21,121 nt of DNA from CAZEVY01 sp964515555 (GTDB lineage: Bacteria > Acidobacteriota > Terriglobia > Bryobacterales > Bryobacteraceae): NCBI GenBank assembly GCA_964515555.1, contig CAZEVY010000096.1, positions 1-21,121 of the forward strand. Direction: 5' to 3'. Both the position numbers and the translations under genes were made by a program. A model generated the notes under the pieces. The model was not told the DNA's origin. It ran no database searches and worked only from the letters and a program-made list of their open reading frames with translations. This document shows, one piece after another, positions 6,968-14,768 of this stretch. The first letter of the stretch is position 1. Each line of letters starts with the position of its first letter.

Positions 6968-9574
6968 GTGGCGCTTACAGCAGGCTCGCGACTCGGCGTC
7001 TACGAGATCGTCGCGCCACTCGGCGCGGGCGGCATGGGCGAAGTCTGGCGGGCGCGCGACACGCGGTTGAATCGCGAGGTGGCCCTCAAGGTCCTGCCGG
7101 AACTCTTCGCCGGCGACCCGGAGCGCATGGCGCGTTTCGAACGCGAAGCGCAGGTGCTGGCGTCGTTGAATCATCCCCACATCGCCGCGCTGTACGGTCT
7201 CGAGGAATCCGGCGGCGCGCGGGCGCTGGTGATGGAGCTGGTGGAGGGCGACAACCTCCAGGGTCCGCTGGCCGAGGCCGAGGCCGTCGGGATCGCGCGG
7301 CAGATCGCCGACGCCCTGGAGTACGCGCACGACCGGGGCATCGTGCATCGCGACCTGAAGCCGGCCAACATCAAGATCACCCCGGACGGCAAAGTGAAGG
7401 TGCTGGACTTCGGCCTCGCCAAGGCGCTGGCCGACGACCCGGTCGCCTCCAGTTCGCAGCACTCGCCGACGATGAGCTTCGCGGCCACGCGCGCGGGCGT
7501 GATTCTCGGCACGGCGGCCTACATGTCGCCGGAGCAGGCCAAGGGCAAGCCCGCCGACCGGCGCGCCGATATCTGGGCGTTCGGCGTGGTGTTGTGCGAG
7601 ATGCTGACGGGCAGGCAGGTCTACGGAGGCGAAACCGCCGCCGAGACGATCGCCTCGGTGATGCGCGACGATCCGGCGATTCCCGCCGCGACGCCGTCGA
7701 TCCAACATCTGTTGCGGCGATGTCTTCAGCGCGATCCGCGGCAGCGGCTCCAGGCGATCGGCGAGGCGCGGATTCTGCTGGAGGGCGGCGCGGTTCCGGC
7801 GGTCGCGGAGGCAGTGGCGTCGCGCGCGCCGAAGTCGAACCGATGGTGGATGGCGGCGACGGCGGCGCTCGCCGTGGCGCTCCTCGCCGTGGTCGCGCTT
7901 TTTCAGCGCCGTCCGGCGGAGGAGCCCGCGCGGGCGGTGCGCTTCCAGATTCAGCCGCCCGAAAAGGCCCTGCTGCTCGACGGTCCCGGCGCGCTTTCCC
8001 CCGACGGCCGCCACCTTGCGTTTACCGCGGTGCAGGATGGCCGCGCCCACCTGTGGATACGATCCTTCGATCAGCTCGCGGCCCGGCGGATCGCGGGAAC
8101 CGTAGGGGCGGCCCGTCCGTTCTGGTCACCCGACGGCCGCTTCGTCGGGTTTTTCGCAATGTCGAGACTGCTCAGGGTCGACATTTCCGGCGGCGTACCC
8201 GAGGCCATCTGCGACGCCCTCGCCGCGAGCACCATTTCCGGCTCCTGGAACCGGGATGGCGTGATCGTCTTCGGAACCCCGGCGTTTGGATTGGCCCGGG
8301 TCCCGGCGGTCGGCGGAGCGGTCACGCCGATCACGACGCCCGGCGGCTTCCCGAGTTTCCTGCCGGATGGCCGTCACCTCCTGTATTTCAACAGTGCTCT
8401 CACCAACCGGCAACCGGGCGTGTATATCGCCGCATTGGGGGAGAAATCGCTCGACCACGCGCGTATGCTGACAGCCGCCGACTCGAACGCCGTTTACGTC
8501 GCGGGCGAGGCGGGAGGAAAAGGCCACCTGCTATTCCTGCGCGAATCGACCTTGATGGCGCAGGCGTTCGACGCCGCGCGTCTCCAGGTGGAAGGGGACC
8601 CGCTTCCGGTGGCGGATCAGGTGGGCGCGACGACGCGCTGGGGACTGTTCACCGCCTCGCGAGCGGGTGTGGTGGCCTATACACGCTCGTCGGATCAGAT
8701 CGTGCAGCTTGCCTGGTTCGACCGCGATGGGAAGCGCGAGAAGGTCGGTCTTCCGGGCTCCTTCACCGAGCCGCGGCTGTCGCCCGACGGGAAGCGGCTC
8801 GCCGTGGTTGTGTCCGACGAGCGATCGAATTCCGACCTCTGGGTCTTCGATCTCGCCCGCGATGTTCGCACGCGATTGACCTTTTCGCCGGATGCCGAGG
8901 CGAACCCGGTCTGGTCGGCGGACGGAAATCATATTCTCTACTCGATCACCCGGAAGGGAATCCGCCAGATTTATCGAAAACTCGCCAGCGGGGCCGGCAG
9001 CGAAGGGGCACTGATCGAGTCCGATCTCAACAAGGTCCCCTGGAGTGTTTCTCCCGACGGCAAGCGCCTGGTATTTGGAATCCTGCGACCCGGGGGACTG
9101 GGGGGGCTTTACGTCGCTGCTCTCGACAATCCCGCCAAGCAGGAGGAATTCCTGGTGACGCCGTTCCAGGAGTCGTTTGCGCGATATTCCCCCGACGGCC
9201 GCTGGATCGCTTATTGCAACAACGACCCCGGCCCCCACCAGGTATTCGTGCAGCCCTACCCACCCACCGGAGGAAAGTGGCAGATCTCCGCCGCCGGAGG
9301 CCTGGAGCCCCAGTGGCGCCGGGACGGAACGGAGATCTACTTCCGGGACGCCAACCACATTTTCGCGGTCCCGATCCAGGCGGATCGCGCGGCGGTCACG
9401 CCGGGTGTGCCAAAGGCCCTGTTCGAGGCCCGGATGATCACCGCTGGCGCCAACATAGGGATCTACGCCGCTTCTCCCGACGGCCGCCGCTTCCTGATCG
9501 CGACCCAGGCTCAGGATTCGAGCGAGACGTCCATTACCGTCGTGATGAACTGGCTCTCGGGACTGAAGCGCTGA
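6968..9574 (+). CDS. Transmembrane Ser/Thr protein kinase with TolB/WD40-like propeller (kinase 1)
   Basis: The 868-aa product has an N-terminal Hanks-type kinase domain (about residues 10-275): glycine loop LGAGGMGEV, ATP lysine Lys41 (VALKVL), catalytic loop HRDLKPAN with Asp129, DFG Asp147, and SPEQ with Glu189. All catalytic residues are present, so it should be active. One membrane segment follows at about 293-315 (WWMAATAALAVALLAVVALF). The rest is a large extracytoplasmic propeller with repeats such as ALSPDGRHLAF, FWSPDGRFVGFF, RLSPDGKRLAVV and RYSPDGRWIAYC, probably a sensor or scaffold. This architecture is frequent in Acidobacteriota; ligand and targets are unknown. The GTG start follows TACAAT by 7 nt. 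It is flanked on both sides by DUF29 genes. Confidence 0.93.
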   Translation: MALTAGSRLGVYEIVAPLGAGGMGEVWRARDTRLNREVALKVLPELFAGDPERMARFEREAQVLASLNHPHIAALYGLEESGGARALVMELVEGDNLQGPLAEAEAVGIARQIADALEYAHDRGIVHRDLKPANIKITPDGKVKVLDFGLAKALADDPVASSSQHSPTMSFAATRAGVILGTAAYMSPEQAKGKPADRRADIWAFGVVLCEMLTGRQVYGGETAAETIASVMRDDPAIPAATPSIQHLLRRCLQRDPRQRLQAIGEARILLEGGAVPAVAEAVASRAPKSNRWWMAATAALAVALLAVVALFQRRPAEEPARAVRFQIQPPEKALLLDGPGALSPDGRHLAFTAVQDGRAHLWIRSFDQLAARRIAGTVGAARPFWSPDGRFVGFFAMSRLLRVDISGGVPEAICDALAASTISGSWNRDGVIVFGTPAFGLARVPAVGGAVTPITTPGGFPSFLPDGRHLLYFNSALTNRQPGVYIAALGEKSLDHARMLTAADSNAVYVAGEAGGKGHLLFLRESTLMAQAFDAARLQVEGDPLPVADQVGATTRWGLFTASRAGVVAYTRSSDQIVQLAWFDRDGKREKVGLPGSFTEPRLSPDGKRLAVVVSDERSNSDLWVFDLARDVRTRLTFSPDAEANPVWSADGNHILYSITRKGIRQIYRKLASGAGSEGALIESDLNKVPWSVSPDGKRLVFGILRPGGLGGLYVAALDNPAKQEEFLVTPFQESFARYSPDGRWIAYCNNDPGPHQVFVQPYPPTGGKWQISAAGGLEPQWRRDGTEIYFRDANHIFAVPIQADRAAVTPGVPKALFEARMITAGANIGIYAASPDGRRFLIATQAQDSSETSITVVMNWLSGLKR

Positions 9575-9580
9575 ATCGGT

Positions 9581-9605
9581 CGCGTGCGGCGGCCGCCGCC
9601 ACGCG
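9581..9605 (+). terminator. GC-rich inverted repeat after kinase 1
   Basis: CGCGTG (9581-9586) pairs with CACGCG (9600-9605), and CGGCGG (9587-9592) with CCGCCG (9593-9598); one unpaired C (9599) interrupts the right arm. It starts 7 nt after the kinase stop, with no T-tract, and ends 4 nt before the promoter block of the next gene. It is either a transcript-end hairpin or a palindromic protein-binding site. Confidence 0.4.
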
Positions 9606-9608
9606 TGA

Positions 9609-9622
9609 TACCCTCGTAACGG
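9609..9622 (+). promoter_or_regulatory. Conserved upstream block of DUF29 copy 3 (TACCCTCGTAACGG)
   Basis: This copy differs from the copy 1 block by one base. TACCCT (9609-9614) lies 9 nt before the ATG at 9624, the same geometry as copy 2, although the downstream coding sequence has diverged considerably. Confidence 0.5.
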
Positions 9623-9623
9623 T

Positions 9624-10082
9624 ATGGGATCGCGCGCGTTGAAACTGCCCGCAGCCGGTCTATACGACCAGGACTTCGCCGCCTGGACCGCGGAGACCGC
9701 CCGCCTCATTCGGTCCGGCCGCATCGCCGAGGTGGATCTCGAGCACGTCGCGGAGGAGATCGAGGACATGGGCAAACGCGACTCGCGCGAGGTGAAGAGC
9801 CGGTTGACCGTTCTCCTCGTTCATCTGCTGAAGTGGAATCTCCAGCCGCAGCGGAGGAGCCGAAGCTGGAGTTCGACGATCGCGACGCAGCGCCGCGAGA
9901 TGAACGACATCTTCTCGCAGTCGCCGAGCCTCCGCGACCGCATTCCAGGCACACTCGCGCGCGTCTATCGCGACGCCGTACACGCCGCGGTCATCGAAAC
10001 CGGGCTGTCCGCGAAACGATTTCCCCTGGATTGCCCGTTCGGCGTCGAGGAGATTCTCGACCGCGACTTTCTGCCCGAATAG
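9624..10082 (+). CDS. DUF29 family protein, copy 3 (152 aa)
   Basis: This is the most diverged of the three paralogues but has the full signature: LYDQDFAAWTAETARLIR, VDLEHVAEEIEDMGK, LLVHLLKWNLQP, RSRSWSSTI, VYRDAV, ETGL, FPLDCPF and LDRDFLPE. No export signal. It shares the conserved upstream block with copies 1 and 2, so promoter and gene were probably duplicated together. Its stop is 8 nt from the stop of the convergent second kinase, leaving almost no room for a terminator; antisense transcription between the two is likely. Function unknown. Confidence 0.9.
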   Translation: MGSRALKLPAAGLYDQDFAAWTAETARLIRSGRIAEVDLEHVAEEIEDMGKRDSREVKSRLTVLLVHLLKWNLQPQRRSRSWSSTIATQRREMNDIFSQSPSLRDRIPGTLARVYRDAVHAAVIETGLSAKRFPLDCPFGVEEILDRDFLPE

Positions 10083-10090
10083 ACGTCGCC

Positions 10091-12631
10091 CTACTTCCAC
10101 CCGTCGACGACGTAGAGATCGCTGAACAGCCGCGTGGTCGTGTAGAACCACTTTTTCCCGTCGCGGGAGACGTGGGCGCAATAGGTATTCCTGATCCCGG
10201 CGCGATCGGTGGGGCGAATCCGCTTCCACACCTCGCGGCGGCCCGTGGCGATCTCGATGCGCGCGATCACGGCCTCGGGGGCCTCGTCGCGTATCGCGAA
10301 CAGGAATCGGCCGTCGGCGCTGAAGCGGCTCAGTTGATCCAGTTGATTCTCGCGCCGGGCGGGCACGGGCACAACGACCTCATCGCCGCCCGCCAGCGGA
10401 TAGAGACGCAGGCGGTCGTCGGGTCCCCAGGCGGCGACATAACGGCCGTCGGGCGCGACCGTCTGCTGGCCCAGTTCGATCTGCACGCCCGTCGGCGAGA
10501 CCGGCCGCGGCGTTCCGCCGATCTCCGTCACCCAGAGGCGATTCCCCTCCCGCTTGTGCGTGCCTCCGAAGACGATGCGTTTGCCGCCGGGCGCGAACAT
10601 ACCTTGCATGAAATCGGTGAAGCCCTCGGTCTTCAGCGTCACCGGGTCGCCCGCGCCGGTTGGAAGCAGTACGAGTTTCGGAGGATTGCCGCGCACCAGC
10701 GTGAGGGCGTGCTGGCCGTCCGGCGAGAGCGCGCACGCCTGTCCCTCGCCCAGCCGCACGGCCGGCTCACTGCCCTTGCGCAGGTAGACGGACCAGCCGA
10801 GCACGCCGCCGCCCTCGCCGTACTCGGTGGTGAGCAGCGTGGAGCCGTCGGCGCTGATGTCGTCGAGCTCCGTGGCGTCGAGCCACGAATAGTCCTGTCC
10901 TTCGGGGTGCTCGGGCGAGACGCCCGTCACGGAGACCCGCCAGATCTGGCGCGCCACCAGCGCCCGCCCGGCCGCGGAGACGTCCATGAGCCGGAACGGC
11001 GCCATCGACTGCGAGACAAGCCGCGCTTTCCCCTCGAGCGAGACTTCGTGCAGCTCGGTCCCGGCAAAGGTGCCCGACTCGACCCAGATGCGGGACGGAT
11101 CGCGCCATGCCAGCGAGATCTTCTCCAGCGGCCAGCTCGGGCCGAACGGCCGCCGCGTTCCCTGGCGATCCATCCACACCAACTGCCACGAGCTGCCCAT
11201 TCCCGGCGGGCGCTCGGCGAACACCAGGCCGTCTCCCTTCGGCGAAACGCGCATGGCCTCCACGGTCGCGGGCGTTCGATAGCGCACTGTGCCAAGCGGC
11301 CATTCGATGGAGTTCTCGCCGCCCGCGTAGCGCACCGCGGCGATCTCCTCGCCGTCCGGCGTCCAATCCGCCAGAATGACGTCTTTGGCCAGCGCGCGCG
11401 GCGATCCGCCGGCCAGCGGCGCGCGGTGGAGATCGCCGCTCGGGTCGCCGGTGCTGAATCCGGCGCCGGCGCCCGCCAGCAGCAGCATATCGCCGCCCGA
11501 GGAGATCGACAGGAGCCTTCCGCCCGGAATTCCGAGCGCTCGCGACTCGGTGCTGCCCAGACGGGTGGTGTAGACGTCGCGCGGCTGGCCGTCCCAGGAG
11601 GCGCTGTAGACGATGGTCTGGCCGTCGGGTGCGAGGCGCGCCCACTGAACGATGCCTCGGCGAAAGGTCAAGCGGCGATAGGACGGCGGATCGCCGCCGG
11701 TGAAGTACGACCCGGCGACGAAGGCCGCGGCGGCCAGTGCGGCGACAGCGGCCCCGGCCAGCGCGCGCACCGGCCATCGGCGCGACGCAACGGCGGCGAT
11801 CGCGCGCGTGGCGCCGCTCGAGGTCAGGGAGCGCAGCGCGAACGCCAGGTCGCGGGCGCTCTGGAAGCGCTGGTCGGGATTCTTCTCCAGGCACCGCTCC
11901 ACGATGCGCTGCAACGCGTCGGGCACCGACTCGGGCAGCGCCGGCGCTTCCTGACCGGCGATCGCCGACATGGTCTCGACCGCCGACGGCTTGTCGAAGG
12001 CGCGCCGTCCGGCCAGCAGCTCATAGGCGATCAGCCCGAAGCTGAAAATGTCGGACCGATGGCCCACTTCGCTGCCGCGCACCTGTTCGGGCGACATGTA
12101 GCCGATGGTGCCCAGCACCGTGCCGGGATTGGTGGCGGCGGCTGCCGTGAGAGTGGCCTCGACGCCGGAGGAGCGGTGGTCGACTTTGGCGAGGCCGAAG
12201 TCGAGGATCTTGGCGCGGTCGTCGCGAGTCACCAGGATGTTGTCGGGCTTGAGGTCACGGTGGGTGATGCCGGCGGCGTGCGCGGCGGCCAGCCCGTCGG
12301 CGACCTGCGCCAGTAAGTCGACGACCTTGCGCGATGTCAGCCCCGCGCCGCGCAGGGGTTCGCCGGCGACCAACTCGCTGACGAAGTAGTTTTCGCCGAC
12401 GTCGTATACGGCCGCGATGTTGGGATGGTTCAGCGCGGCCACGGCGCGCGCCTCCTGTTCGAAGCGCTGGCGGCGCGTGGGATCGGCGGCGAACTCCGGG
12501 GGCAGGACCTTGAGCGCGACATCGCGGCCGAGTCGCGTATCGGTGGCGCGGTAGACCTGGCCCATGCCGCCGGCGCCGAGCGCGCCGGTGATTTCGTAGG
12601 GGCCGACGCGGGTCCCCGGGGTCAGGCTCAT
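10091..12631 (-). CDS. Transmembrane Ser/Thr protein kinase with TolB/WD40-like propeller (kinase 2)
   Basis: The 846-aa product has the same architecture as kinase 1, encoded on the opposite strand. The kinase domain (about residues 12-270) carries LGAGGMGQV, Lys41, HRDLKPDN with Asp126, DFG Asp144, and SPEQ with Glu182, so it should be catalytically competent. A single membrane segment at about 288-310 (VRALAGAAVAALAAAAFVAG) precedes a roughly 530-residue propeller region with weaker repeats (RLAPDGQTIVYSA, RFSADGRFLFAI). The short segment between kinase and membrane differs from kinase 1. The ATG at 12631 is the natural start; TACAAT lies 10 nt upstream. It converges on DUF29 copy 3 and is divergent from a glycosyltransferase. 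Targets unknown. Confidence 0.93.
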   Translation of the reverse strand: MSLTPGTRVGPYEITGALGAGGMGQVYRATDTRLGRDVALKVLPPEFAADPTRRQRFEQEARAVAALNHPNIAAVYDVGENYFVSELVAGEPLRGAGLTSRKVVDLLAQVADGLAAAHAAGITHRDLKPDNILVTRDDRAKILDFGLAKVDHRSSGVEATLTAAAATNPGTVLGTIGYMSPEQVRGSEVGHRSDIFSFGLIAYELLAGRRAFDKPSAVETMSAIAGQEAPALPESVPDALQRIVERCLEKNPDQRFQSARDLAFALRSLTSSGATRAIAAVASRRWPVRALAGAAVAALAAAAFVAGSYFTGGDPPSYRRLTFRRGIVQWARLAPDGQTIVYSASWDGQPRDVYTTRLGSTESRALGIPGGRLLSISSGGDMLLLAGAGAGFSTGDPSGDLHRAPLAGGSPRALAKDVILADWTPDGEEIAAVRYAGGENSIEWPLGTVRYRTPATVEAMRVSPKGDGLVFAERPPGMGSSWQLVWMDRQGTRRPFGPSWPLEKISLAWRDPSRIWVESGTFAGTELHEVSLEGKARLVSQSMAPFRLMDVSAAGRALVARQIWRVSVTGVSPEHPEGQDYSWLDATELDDISADGSTLLTTEYGEGGGVLGWSVYLRKGSEPAVRLGEGQACALSPDGQHALTLVRGNPPKLVLLPTGAGDPVTLKTEGFTDFMQGMFAPGGKRIVFGGTHKREGNRLWVTEIGGTPRPVSPTGVQIELGQQTVAPDGRYVAAWGPDDRLRLYPLAGGDEVVVPVPARRENQLDQLSRFSADGRFLFAIRDEAPEAVIARIEIATGRREVWKRIRPTDRAGIRNTYCAHVSRDGKKWFYTTTRLFSDLYVVDGWK

Positions 12632-12641
12632 GGGAACACCG

Positions 12642-12647
12642 ATTGTA
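12642..12647 (-). promoter_or_regulatory. -10-like hexamer TACAAT for kinase 2
   Basis: TACAAT on the reverse strand ends 10 nt before the ATG at 12631, predicting a leader of about three or four bases. The heptad repeat lies immediately upstream, where a -35 element would be expected. Confidence 0.5.
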
Positions 12648-12653
12648 ACAGCG

Positions 12654-12688
12654 GCGCAGCGATCAGCGATCAGCGGTCAGCTGTCAGC
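12654..12688. repeat. Degenerate heptad repeat (NNNCAGC) in a divergent promoter region
   Basis: Five consecutive 7-base units share CAGC in the last four positions: GCGCAGC, GATCAGC, GATCAGC, GGTCAGC and TGTCAGC. The period and CAGC core match the TAACAGC array at the window start, so both belong to one repeat type with a variable trinucleotide. The repeat fills the space between two divergent -10-like hexamers (12642-12647 reverse, 12689-12694 forward), so unit number would set the distance between the two promoters. Confidence 0.75.
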
Positions 12689-12694
12689 TAAGAT
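12689..12694 (+). promoter_or_regulatory. -10-like hexamer TAAGAT for the glycosyltransferase
   Basis: TAAGAT ends 6 nt before the GTG at 12701 and directly follows the last heptad. Hexamer, spacer length and GTG start are the same as for the disrupted membrane glycosyltransferase at 19372. Confidence 0.55.
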
Positions 12695-12700
12695 ACGGCG

Positions 12701-13831
12701 GTGGTCGTATTCTGGGTGTTGACGGCGCTGGCGATCGCCATGGCGCTGGCGTCGCTGCGCGGCGACAGGCGTCGAGCCGAGTATGTTGTCGCCGCTTTGG
12801 CCGAGCCGGCGCCGGCGGAGTCGCTGTGGCCGGCCACCGTCATCGTCCCGGTGAAGGGACACGACGAAGGCCTCCGCGAGAACCTGGCATCGTTGGCCGC
12901 GCTCGATTATCCCGACTATGAACTCATCGTCGTCGCGCGATCGGAGGCCGACCTGCCCGCGGGCGCCGCGCCTGCGGGCGCTCGCGTGGTCTTCGCCGGC
13001 GAGCGGCCAGTGGACACCGGAGAGAAGATACACAATCTGCTGGCGGCGATCGCCGCGTCGCGCGCCGAATCGGAAATCTTCGCCTTTGCCGACTCCGACG
13101 GCGCCGTGCAGTCCGGCTGGCTGAGCGCGCTGGCGGCGCCGCTGGCGCGCGAGGGCGTGGGCGCTTCGACCGGATACCGCTGGTACCTGCCGCAGCCGCC
13201 CGACTTTCCGTCGCTGTTGCGCTCGGTGTGGAACAGCGTCATCGGCGGATCGTTCGGCCCGGGCGCGAATCGCTTCGCGTGGGGCGGGGCGATGGCGATC
13301 CGCCGCGAAGTCTTCGAGCGCGCGCGCGTGGCCGAGTACTGGCGCGGCGCCGTGAGCGACGATTACCGGCTCTCGGCGGCGGTGCGCGCGGCGAATCTTG
13401 CGATCGTCTACGCGCCGGGCGCGCTGGTCGTTTCCACCGACCACATCGGCTGGCGCGAGCTGCTCGGCTGGATCGCGCGACAGATGACGATTACGCGTGT
13501 CTACGAGCCCAGGCTGTGGTGGGTGGGATTCGCCGCGCACATCGTGTATTGCGCGGCGATGGTTGCGGCGGTCGCCGTGGCGTGGCGTGGCGGCCTGTGG
13601 GGCGAGTACTCGCTGGTGGCGCAGTGGGGTCTGGCGATGCTGAAGGGGATCAATCGCACGGGACTGGCGAAGTCGGCGCTGCCGGCGTGGAAGACGTGGT
13701 TCGACCGGCACGGCTGGGTGCTGACGTGGTGGGTGCCGCTGGGAACCTGGGTCTGGCTGTACGCGTTCCTGGCGTCGGCGGGGCGACGCACGATCGTGTG
13801 GCGCGGCGTGCGTTACCGGCTGAGCGGGTAG
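12701..13831 (+). CDS. Family 2/21-like membrane glycosyltransferase (ceramide glucosyltransferase/HpnI-like)
   Basis: The 376-aa product has an N-terminal membrane segment (VVFWVLTALAIAMALA), then a GT-A catalytic domain beginning ATVIVPVKGHDEGL. The DSD motif (Asp131-Ser132-Asp133, in FAFADSDG) fits nucleotide-sugar and metal binding, and SDDY (Asp220-Asp221) fits the D3 catalytic site. Two or more C-terminal membrane segments follow (about 272-295 and 340-360). The order resembles ceramide-glucosyltransferase and hopanoid HpnI enzymes, which glycosylate lipids at the cytoplasmic face. The usual QxxRW is not obvious; the corresponding stretch reads RQMTITRVY (Gln261, Arg266). No hopanoid genes are nearby, so the acceptor is open. 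The GTG start is set by TAAGAT 6 nt upstream. The 3' end overlaps the convergent gene by 19 bases. Confidence 0.85.
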   Translation: MVVFWVLTALAIAMALASLRGDRRRAEYVVAALAEPAPAESLWPATVIVPVKGHDEGLRENLASLAALDYPDYELIVVARSEADLPAGAAPAGARVVFAGERPVDTGEKIHNLLAAIAASRAESEIFAFADSDGAVQSGWLSALAAPLAREGVGASTGYRWYLPQPPDFPSLLRSVWNSVIGGSFGPGANRFAWGGAMAIRREVFERARVAEYWRGAVSDDYRLSAAVRAANLAIVYAPGALVVSTDHIGWRELLGWIARQMTITRVYEPRLWWVGFAAHIVYCAAMVAAVAVAWRGGLWGEYSLVAQWGLAMLKGINRTGLAKSALPAWKTWFDRHGWVLTWWVPLGTWVWLYAFLASAGRRTIVWRGVRYRLSG

Positions 13832-14721
13832 AGGCGGAGCATCTTGCGGCGCTGGGCAGGAGAGATTCGGAACGCCTCCGGAGGACAGGGAGCACAGCCG
13901 CCGTTGTAGACCCCGGCTTGCGCCAGGCAGGGATCGTCTTTGTCGATTCGCGCCCCGAAGCGCCACACGATGCGGTTGCCGCGCACGACTACGCCCGAGA
14001 CGCCCTCATCGTCAACGTTGAAATCCTCGGCCAGGATCTCGTTGCGTCCGGGATCGGCGAGCATGTCGCGCGCGACGCTGTTGACGATCGCCTGCATGAT
14101 CGATCGCTTCAGTGGGCTGTCCGGCGACGGCGGCAACCGGCGATAGACCGGCACATCCTTCCAGTCGCGGACCACGCGGCAGAACGCCTCGCGGGGCGCG
14201 GCGGCGCAAAGCTGCGGGAACGGAGGTTCGGGCCGCATGGCGCACTCGGGGAACTTTTGCTTCACCGCGTCCATGCGGGCTTGATCGGATCGCGGCATCA
14301 CCGCAATCAGGCCTTGTTCCTGACCGGGATGTGCGGGTCGCGGCGGCTGCGGCTCCTGACACGCGGCCTCAAACTGGTGGGTAGCGATCATGTCCGCGCG
14401 CTGGTTTGCCCTCGCCGCCATGGCGCCGCCATCCCACTTGCGGACGTGGTTGGGGAGATATCGAAAAAGGCCCTCCATTTCGTGGGCTGTTCCTCCGAGA
14501 GTGACGACAACTGAAGGCAAGTGAACGAGCACAATGTCGCCGCGGTCGGCGATACCCATAACCAGCGGACCCGACTTCGGGTGGCCCAGAACCATACGGT
14601 CGAGCCCGCCGAGCACGCCGGCGACGAGGGCATCCGGGACCGTGCAGGAGTGCTGGGCGTTCGCCAGTGCGGCGGCGGCGAGCGAGAGCATCATGAACAC
14701 AGACGACGTCATCGCCTTCAC
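13813..14721 (-). CDS. Secreted cysteine-rich hypothetical protein (302 aa)
   Basis: I do not recognise the family. The product has a signal peptide (KAMTSSVFMMLSLAAAALANA, cleavage expected near ANA-Q) and eight cysteines in the mature part (HSC, AAC, PEC, QLC, AFC, DPC, GGC, APCP), an even number that would fit disulfides outside the cytoplasm. It is otherwise soluble, with a proline-rich stretch (EPQPPRPAHPGQ) and a C-terminal NGGCAPCPPEAFRISPAQRR. Start: a TACGAT hexamer lies 7 nt before the GTG at 14721, matching other genes here and still leaving a good signal peptide. The ATG three codons earlier (14730) is the conventional alternative and has GAG about 8 nt upstream. The 3' end overlaps the convergent glycosyltransferase by 19 bases. 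Confidence 0.75.
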   Translation of the reverse strand: MKAMTSSVFMMLSLAAAALANAQHSCTVPDALVAGVLGGLDRMVLGHPKSGPLVMGIADRGDIVLVHLPSVVVTLGGTAHEMEGLFRYLPNHVRKWDGGAMAARANQRADMIATHQFEAACQEPQPPRPAHPGQEQGLIAVMPRSDQARMDAVKQKFPECAMRPEPPFPQLCAAAPREAFCRVVRDWKDVPVYRRLPPSPDSPLKRSIMQAIVNSVARDMLADPGRNEILAEDFNVDDEGVSGVVVRGNRIVWRFGARIDKDDPCLAQAGVYNGGCAPCPPEAFRISPAQRRKMLRLYPLSR

Positions 14722-14728
14722 CGACCGC

Positions 14729-14734
14729 ATCGTA
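14729..14734 (-). promoter_or_regulatory. -10-like hexamer TACGAT for the Cys-rich secreted protein
   Basis: TACGAT on the reverse strand ends 7 nt before the GTG at 14721. It overlaps the alternative ATG start at 14730, so only one of the two readings can be right. Confidence 0.35.
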
Positions 14735-14768
14735 ACATCTCACAATTCGGTTGTAGCGAAGCGGCGCG

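Noticed and set aside
5947..10082. Kinase plus small repeated proteins considered as a defence island.
   Set aside because: No nuclease, toxin, methyltransferase, integrase or phage-like gene accompanies them; DUF29 has no demonstrated defence role, so the claim would be unsupported.
9833..12316. A very long open frame on the forward strand opposite kinase 2.
   Set aside because: It is antisense to a gene with complete kinase motifs. Its translation is low-complexity Arg/Ala/Gly-rich with no domain; long antisense frames are expected at this GC content.
12632..12700. A tRNA or small RNA in the divergent gap.
   Set aside because: No cloverleaf or CCA end; the gap is fully explained by the heptad repeat and two promoter hexamers.
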